Shown here: piece after piece, positions 60,298 through 64,000 of the stretch
How the letters are laid out: every line of letters begins with the position of its first letter
How positions within the stretch are numbered: the first letter of the stretch is position 1
Notes under the pieces: model-generated
The model's input: the letters and a program-made list of their open reading frames with translations, nothing else
Told to the model about the DNA's origin: nothing
The model's database searches: none
Translations under genes and position numbers: made by a program
Assembly (NCBI GenBank): GCA_002166865.1
Contig: NHTQ01000001.1
Span: 1-64,000 of the forward strand
DNA length: 64,000 nt
Origin: Rhodobacteraceae bacterium WFHF2C18
GTDB lineage: Bacteria > Pseudomonadota > Alphaproteobacteria > Rhodobacterales > Rhodobacteraceae
Direction of reading: 5' to 3'

Positions 60298-60445
60298 GCT
60301 GACTCGGGGAATCAGTCGGTCAAGGCACGGGGGTCCGCTGCATCAGAATTTCGTCTGCTACGGCACGAGACGGCTGCAATGAACTATGTACAGGACCGGA
60401 GCACCTGACAACCAATCTGCGCCTTTCTCGAAGAGCAGGGTGGCC

Positions 60446-60913
60446 GTGAACCGTAGAGACGCGATTCTGCGACTGGCATCTGGCTGCCTGGTGTCGCTGG
60501 TGTCTTTGCCGGCGTTCGGACAGACGGCAACGATCAAACGCCGGACCCTGGATGCTGTGATCGACACTCTCTTGCCAGCGGATGACGTCACGCCGTCGGC
60601 CACGGCGCTTGGCGTGAGCAACGAACTCGTGTTGCTTGCACCAAGGGGCAGCTCTCTGCACCGTCTTTTCGCGCTTGGGACGACCTGGCTAGACGGACTG
60701 GATGCACGCAGCTTTGCGGAGTTGCCCACCGAAACCCGTCAAGATGTGCTCAGATATATGGAACGGGCGGATTACAACGAGGTGCCGGGGCGTTTCTTTC
60801 AATTGCTGCGCCAGATGGCTGTCGAAATATATTATGCCCAGCCGGAGACTTATGCAGGGCTTTCCCTCAACCCGGCCCCACAGCCGGAGGGATATCCGCC
60901 TCCGTGGAAATGA
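60446..60913 (+). CDS. Gluconate 2-dehydrogenase subunit 3 family protein
   Basis: This 155-residue protein starts best at GTG 60446, with AGGGTGG upstream, giving VNRRDAILRLASGCLVSLVSLPAFGQ, a short Tat-like signal with twin Arg. The rest (LDAVIDTLLPADDVTPSAT, then a helical part ending GYPPPWK) matches the small subunit of membrane-bound gluconate-type dehydrogenases, whose usual C-terminus is like this one. An upstream ATG at 60386 is in frame but weaker. Its stop overlaps the GMC gene start as ATGA, so the two subunits are co-made. Confidence 0.8.
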   Translation: MNRRDAILRLASGCLVSLVSLPAFGQTATIKRRTLDAVIDTLLPADDVTPSATALGVSNELVLLAPRGSSLHRLFALGTTWLDGLDARSFAELPTETRQDVLRYMERADYNEVPGRFFQLLRQMAVEIYYAQPETYAGLSLNPAPQPEGYPPPWK

Positions 60914-62568
60914 GCGGTGAGGCATATGATGTCGTGATTGTCGGCTCGGGGGCCGGCGGAGCCGCGTCGGCATGGGCCCATACGACAGCCGGGCTGAAGG
61001 TCCTTCTTCTCGAGGCGGGCCCTCGTTTCGACCCGTCGCGAGACTATCCCTTGACAGAGCCTGGATGGGAGCGCCGAACCTTTCCGGTCAAGCCTGGCAG
61101 TCGCGCGCAAATCCGCTACGGCGATCTCGGGCGGCTTGATCCTGCAAACGTCGACCTTCAGAGCTGGAACGCCGCTCAGGGCCGGCGGCCCGTGACTGAC
61201 CTTCGTCCGCCCAGTCGGCTCGGCTATTCGCACGTGATGGGTGTGGGCGGCTCCACCCTGCACTACGTCGGTGAGGCGCACAGGCTTCATCCCGAGAGTT
61301 TCAAAATCGCACGCGACCACGGGGTCGGGGCCGACTGGCCATTGGCATATCAAGACCTGGAGCCGTATTACACGAAAGTCGAATACCTGATCGGCGTCGC
61401 CGGACCAGAGACCGGCGGTGCGCGATGGCGTTCCGCCCCCTATCCGCAATCGGCCCATCCGCTCAGTCCAGCCGCCCAACGCCTGGCAGAGGCCGGTCCG
61501 CGCGTCGGTCTGCCATTCGAGCCGAATGCCCGGGCCGCGCTGTCACAACCCTTTGATGGGCGGCCTCGCTGCAATTATTGCGGGCAATGCAGCCGCGGTT
61601 GTCCTTTGGGAGACAAGGGGTCGGCCGATGTCACCTTTCTGAGGCACGCAGAGGCGACCGGGCGCCTCAAGCTGATACCCGAGGCGCGGGTCGTGAACAT
61701 CGAGCTCGCGCGCGACGGCCGGATAGCCGCCGTTCACTATGTTCACGAGAAACGTCGCATACGACAGGAAACCCCAGAACTGGTCCTCGCATGCGGAGCG
61801 GTGCAGACACCTCGGCTCCTGCTTGCCGCGAAAAGCACGCAAACGCCTGATGGGCTGGCCAACGGATCGGGTCAGGTCGGGCGGAATTTCATGGAAACCC
61901 TGTCATGGCATAGCACCGCGCTGCTGCCCGGACTGCGCAACAGTCATATGGGTCTTCCCGCCGATGCGGTCGCATGGTCCCAAAGTGCTCCAAACGGCGT
62001 CCCTGGCAGTGTGGGCGGCTGTCGCTATACCTCAGCCGTTCAAGAGATAGGACTGACCGGTCCGGTCGCCTATGCATCCCGGCTTCTCTCTGGCTTCGGC
62101 GCGGCGTTCAAAACGCGACTGCGCTCCAGTTTCGGATCCGCCATTACCGTCGGCGCAACAGGGGCCGTCATCCCCGACGCGCGCAGTTACATTGCCTTGT
62201 CCGACACTGAGAACGACAGCGATGGCTTGGCCCTTCCCGTCATCAATTCGGTTTTGAGCGCAAACAGCCTGAAGTTGTTACAAAACATGGCAAGCACTGC
62301 GCGCGAGCTGTTGCGCCAGACCGGAACGGACCGTCTTGTAGAAGAGTTCGGATCTTGGGACAGGTTTACGGCGACACATGTTTTTGGGACTGCACGCATG
62401 GGCGCCGACAGTGCCACCTCGGTGACGGATCGCTTTGGTCGCAGCCACGATCATCCGAACCTCTGGATAGCCGATGCCAGCCTGTTTCCCTCTTCCGGTG
62501 GAGGCGAGGGCCCGTCTCTTACGATCCAGGCCCTTGCCTTGCGCCAGGCCGAGCGCATCAGCGGATGA
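60910..62568 (+). CDS. GMC-family flavin oxidoreductase (gluconate dehydrogenase large-subunit-like)
   Basis: This 552-residue flavoprotein has the FAD loop VVIVGSGAGGAASAWAH at the N-terminus, GVGGSTLHYVGEAHRL near residue 115, a Cys-rich stretch (CNYCGQCSRGC near residue 220) and the C-terminal THVFGTARMGADSATSV with FPSSGGGEGPSLTIQALA. These match the large subunit of sugar-acid dehydrogenases. There is no signal peptide of its own; with the Tat-bearing small subunit it could be exported as a complex. A cytochrome c subunit, the usual third partner, is not adjacent. The substrate is unknown. Confidence 0.85.
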   Translation: MSGEAYDVVIVGSGAGGAASAWAHTTAGLKVLLLEAGPRFDPSRDYPLTEPGWERRTFPVKPGSRAQIRYGDLGRLDPANVDLQSWNAAQGRRPVTDLRPPSRLGYSHVMGVGGSTLHYVGEAHRLHPESFKIARDHGVGADWPLAYQDLEPYYTKVEYLIGVAGPETGGARWRSAPYPQSAHPLSPAAQRLAEAGPRVGLPFEPNARAALSQPFDGRPRCNYCGQCSRGCPLGDKGSADVTFLRHAEATGRLKLIPEARVVNIELARDGRIAAVHYVHEKRRIRQETPELVLACGAVQTPRLLLAAKSTQTPDGLANGSGQVGRNFMETLSWHSTALLPGLRNSHMGLPADAVAWSQSAPNGVPGSVGGCRYTSAVQEIGLTGPVAYASRLLSGFGAAFKTRLRSSFGSAITVGATGAVIPDARSYIALSDTENDSDGLALPVINSVLSANSLKLLQNMASTARELLRQTGTDRLVEEFGSWDRFTATHVFGTARMGADSATSVTDRFGRSHDHPNLWIADASLFPSSGGGEGPSLTIQALALRQAERISG

Positions 62569-62659
62569 CCTAATCGTAAGCGCGGGTTGCGCCCACCTTC
62601 CGCGGGGATTCCGGGGATGGGCGGCCGTTCCTGTCGCGCGGCAGGGAGCGCGTTTCACA

Positions 62660-62785
62660 ATGTGTGCAAAGACTGCGTGTCTCAGATCGCCGGGTGTGGA
62701 GGTCCAACCGGCCGGCCAGCGACGGTGGCGGGACGAGGTGAAGGGGCAGATCGTCGTTGAGAGCTGTAATCACCCGCCACGATAG
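62660..62785 (+). pseudogene. IS66-family OrfA (TnpA) remnant
   Basis: From ATG 62660 the frame reads MCAKTACLRSPGVEV then GQRRWRDEVKGQIVVES, which resembles the start of IS66-family TnpA proteins, but ends at a stop after 41 codons. The remaining TnpA and the other IS66 genes are missing. It marks the right edge of the lower-GC segment that starts at the IS3 remnant. Confidence 0.6.
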
Positions 62786-63193
62786 GCCGCCGGGGGACGA
62801 GGTATCGGGCGGGCTGGCGGCCGAATAGACGGACCTGCCGCAGCAAGGCGCCGGAGGCGTTTTGGCATGCCTGCCGCCGGGCTCTGCGGGGCCTCCAGCT
62901 GGCGGATTTTGCTGGCGCAGCGTTTCGCTGTTGCCTTGGCGTGGTTTGTGCAGTAGCCGGTCACCAAGGGTGCGCAACTTCAACGTGTGGGCATGATCCG
63001 CCTTCCGAGTAGACGAAGGTCGCGCCCCTGACCCGCACCACCGCTGACATTTCCTGTTGCTTCAGGGCCCGGACGCCTGTATCGCTCATCATTGAACGAT
63101 CATGGCGATTGTGCGTCACATTGCGAAACAAGTCACCCCGAGGCGGCCCGCAGGCACTCCTCGTGCGGCAGCCTGCGCGAGAGTCTCCATCCT
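62786..63193. other. Intergenic region, no gene seen
   Basis: This stretch after the IS66 fragment is likely further decayed insertion-sequence material. Minus-strand frames (62570-62983 and 62770-62967) show no recognisable domain. No tRNA or terminator is clear. It includes the region upstream of the MarR-type gene. Confidence 0.5.
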
Positions 63194-63568
63194 GTGACGA
63201 CCCGGCGCGACAAGCTGCGCGAGGATGTGACATTCCGCATCCTGCGCCTGCTGAAGGACAATCCGGAACTGTCGCAGCGCGAATTGGCCCGGGCGGTGGG
63301 GGTCAGCACGGGCGGCGTTCACTACGTGCTGAACGCTCTGCTGGACAAGGGGCTGGTCAAGTTGGGCAATTTCACCGCCGCCGAGGACAAGCGCCGCTAT
63401 GCGTATATCCTGACGCCGAAGGGTATTTCGGAAAAGGCGGCACTGACCCAGCGGTTTCTGGCCCGCAAGCGGGCGGAATATGTGGCGTTGAAAGAGGAAA
63501 TCGAGGCGCTGGAGCAGGAGGCCGATCTGGGAGCCGACATGGGGCCGGCCCCGCGGGACGGTCATTGA
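63194..63568 (+). CDS. EPS-associated MarR-type transcriptional regulator
   Basis: This 124-residue winged-helix regulator starts at GTG 63194 (TTRRDKLREDVTFRILRLL). The recognition part is QRELARAVGVSTGGVHYVLNALLDKG and the wing includes KRRYAYILTPKG, followed by a C-terminal coiled coil (KRAEYVALKEEIEALEQEA). It matches the MarR-family EPS-associated group that lies near exopolysaccharide genes, and galU follows here. The start is chosen to match the family's usual beginning. Confidence 0.82.
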   Translation: MTTRRDKLREDVTFRILRLLKDNPELSQRELARAVGVSTGGVHYVLNALLDKGLVKLGNFTAAEDKRRYAYILTPKGISEKAALTQRFLARKRAEYVALKEEIEALEQEADLGADMGPAPRDGH

Positions 63569-63569
63569 T

Positions 63570-63660
63570 TCGCGGTATCGCGCTGCCGCTCCGCTCCTAG
63601 AGCGCGATTTGCGTTGTCGCGCGACCGCTTCGCTCCTAGAGCGCGGATTTTGCGTTATCG
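63570..63660. repeat. Tandem repeat of about 39 bases, 2.3 copies
   Basis: The unit CGCT(C/T)CGCTCCTAGAGCGCG followed by ATTTGCGTT(G/A)TCG occurs twice (CTCCTAGAGCGC near 63594 and 63633), with a partial third copy of GCGTTATCG at the end and GCGGTATCG at the beginning. It contains the dyad GCTCCTAGAGC. It lies between the MarR gene and galU, so it might hold regulator sites. Confidence 0.65.
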
Positions 63661-63780
63661 GGCGTTCGAGTCGGGTGAGGCGTCTTGGATAGAGAAATCT
63701 AAACGATAGATGTATGATAAATTACAATTTCTTAGAAACCAAAAGCCCGATTGGAGCATGACTTGAGAGCACAATCGATC

Positions 63781-64000
63781 ATGACGACAACACGCCAAAC
63801 GCACGTCCGTAAAGCCGTCTTCCCCGTGGCGGGCATGGGCACGCGCTTCCTGCCGGCCACCATGGCCATGCCGAAGGAATTGCCGCCGATCATCGACAAG
63901 CCCATCATCCAGTACGCAGTCGAGGAGGCCGTCGAGGCGGGGATCGATACCCTGATCTTCGTGACGGGGCGACACAAGCGCGCCATCGAGGATCACTTCG
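63781..64000 (+). CDS. galU: UTP-glucose-1-phosphate uridylyltransferase, N-terminal part
   Basis: The frame from ATG 63781 runs off the right edge after 73 codons. It shows the nucleotidyltransferase signature [20 protein letters not shown] (usual form [20 protein letters not shown]), then [20 protein letters not shown]. The enzyme makes UDP-glucose for exopolysaccharide and lipopolysaccharide. The Lys of ATKA is Met here, while the PKE lysine is kept. GAGAG precedes the start. Confidence 0.88.
   Translation, partial: MTTTRQTHVRKAVFPVAGMGTRFLPATMAMPKELPPIIDKPIIQYAVEEAVEAGIDTLIFVTGRHKRAIEDHF

Noticed and set aside
62570..62983. A 137-codon minus-strand frame over the IS66 remnant
   Set aside because: No domain is recognisable, and the opposite strand shows a clear OrfA-like fragment.
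63655..63996. A 113-codon minus-strand frame at the right edge
   Set aside because: It is opposite the galU start, whose signature sequence is unmistakable.

Overview
The window is high-GC DNA (visibly about two thirds G+C over most of its length) with short intergenic gaps and many 4-base ATGA gene overlaps. Gene content points to an alphaproteobacterium of the Rhodobacterales type: plant-type glutamate-cysteine ligase, holdfast (hfa) genes, a selenouridine pathway, a CYP116B-like P450, a thiOSGEF thiamine operon and an N-type ATPase. This placement is inferred from gene families, not from a database search.

Left part (1-28.6 kb). The end of glyA is followed by selU and a convergent selD fused to a flavin oxidoreductase; together they make 2-selenouridine in tRNA. 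A two-gene RND efflux system follows. Next is an unusual cluster: a DUF5132 protein and an HMA-like membrane protein, facing a divergent MetK-like protein that overlaps a P-type ATPase carrying its own HMA-like N-terminus. After it come an M50 protease with CBS domains, a BCCT transporter, pstCAB (without pstS or phoU), a frameshifted gshA, mutM, a bacterial CDC48-type AAA ATPase, and a four-gene molybdenum hydroxylase operon (FAD, 2Fe-2S and Mo subunits plus a MoaD-like protein).

Middle part (28.6-46.4 kb). A low-GC sulfotransferase gene sits in sequence of foreign character. It is followed by an attEFGH-like ABC export operon, a LysR regulator divergent from an aldolase/2-oxoglutarate dioxygenase pair, the thiOSGEF operon behind a TPP riboswitch, a DASS carboxylate transporter, and a self-sufficient P450 divergent from an IclR regulator.

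Right part (46.4-64 kb). hfaA-hfaB-hfaD surface-adhesin genes lie beside a LuxR-type response regulator, a periplasmic sulfite-oxidase-fold protein and a hybrid histidine kinase with REC and HPt domains, a likely phosphorelay. Then comes a complete nine-gene N-ATPase operon (atpDCQRBEFAG). Remnants of IS3 and IS66 transposase genes bracket a lower-GC segment with an exported protein and a gluconate-dehydrogenase-like pair. The window ends with an EPS-associated MarR regulator, a tandem repeat and the start of galU.
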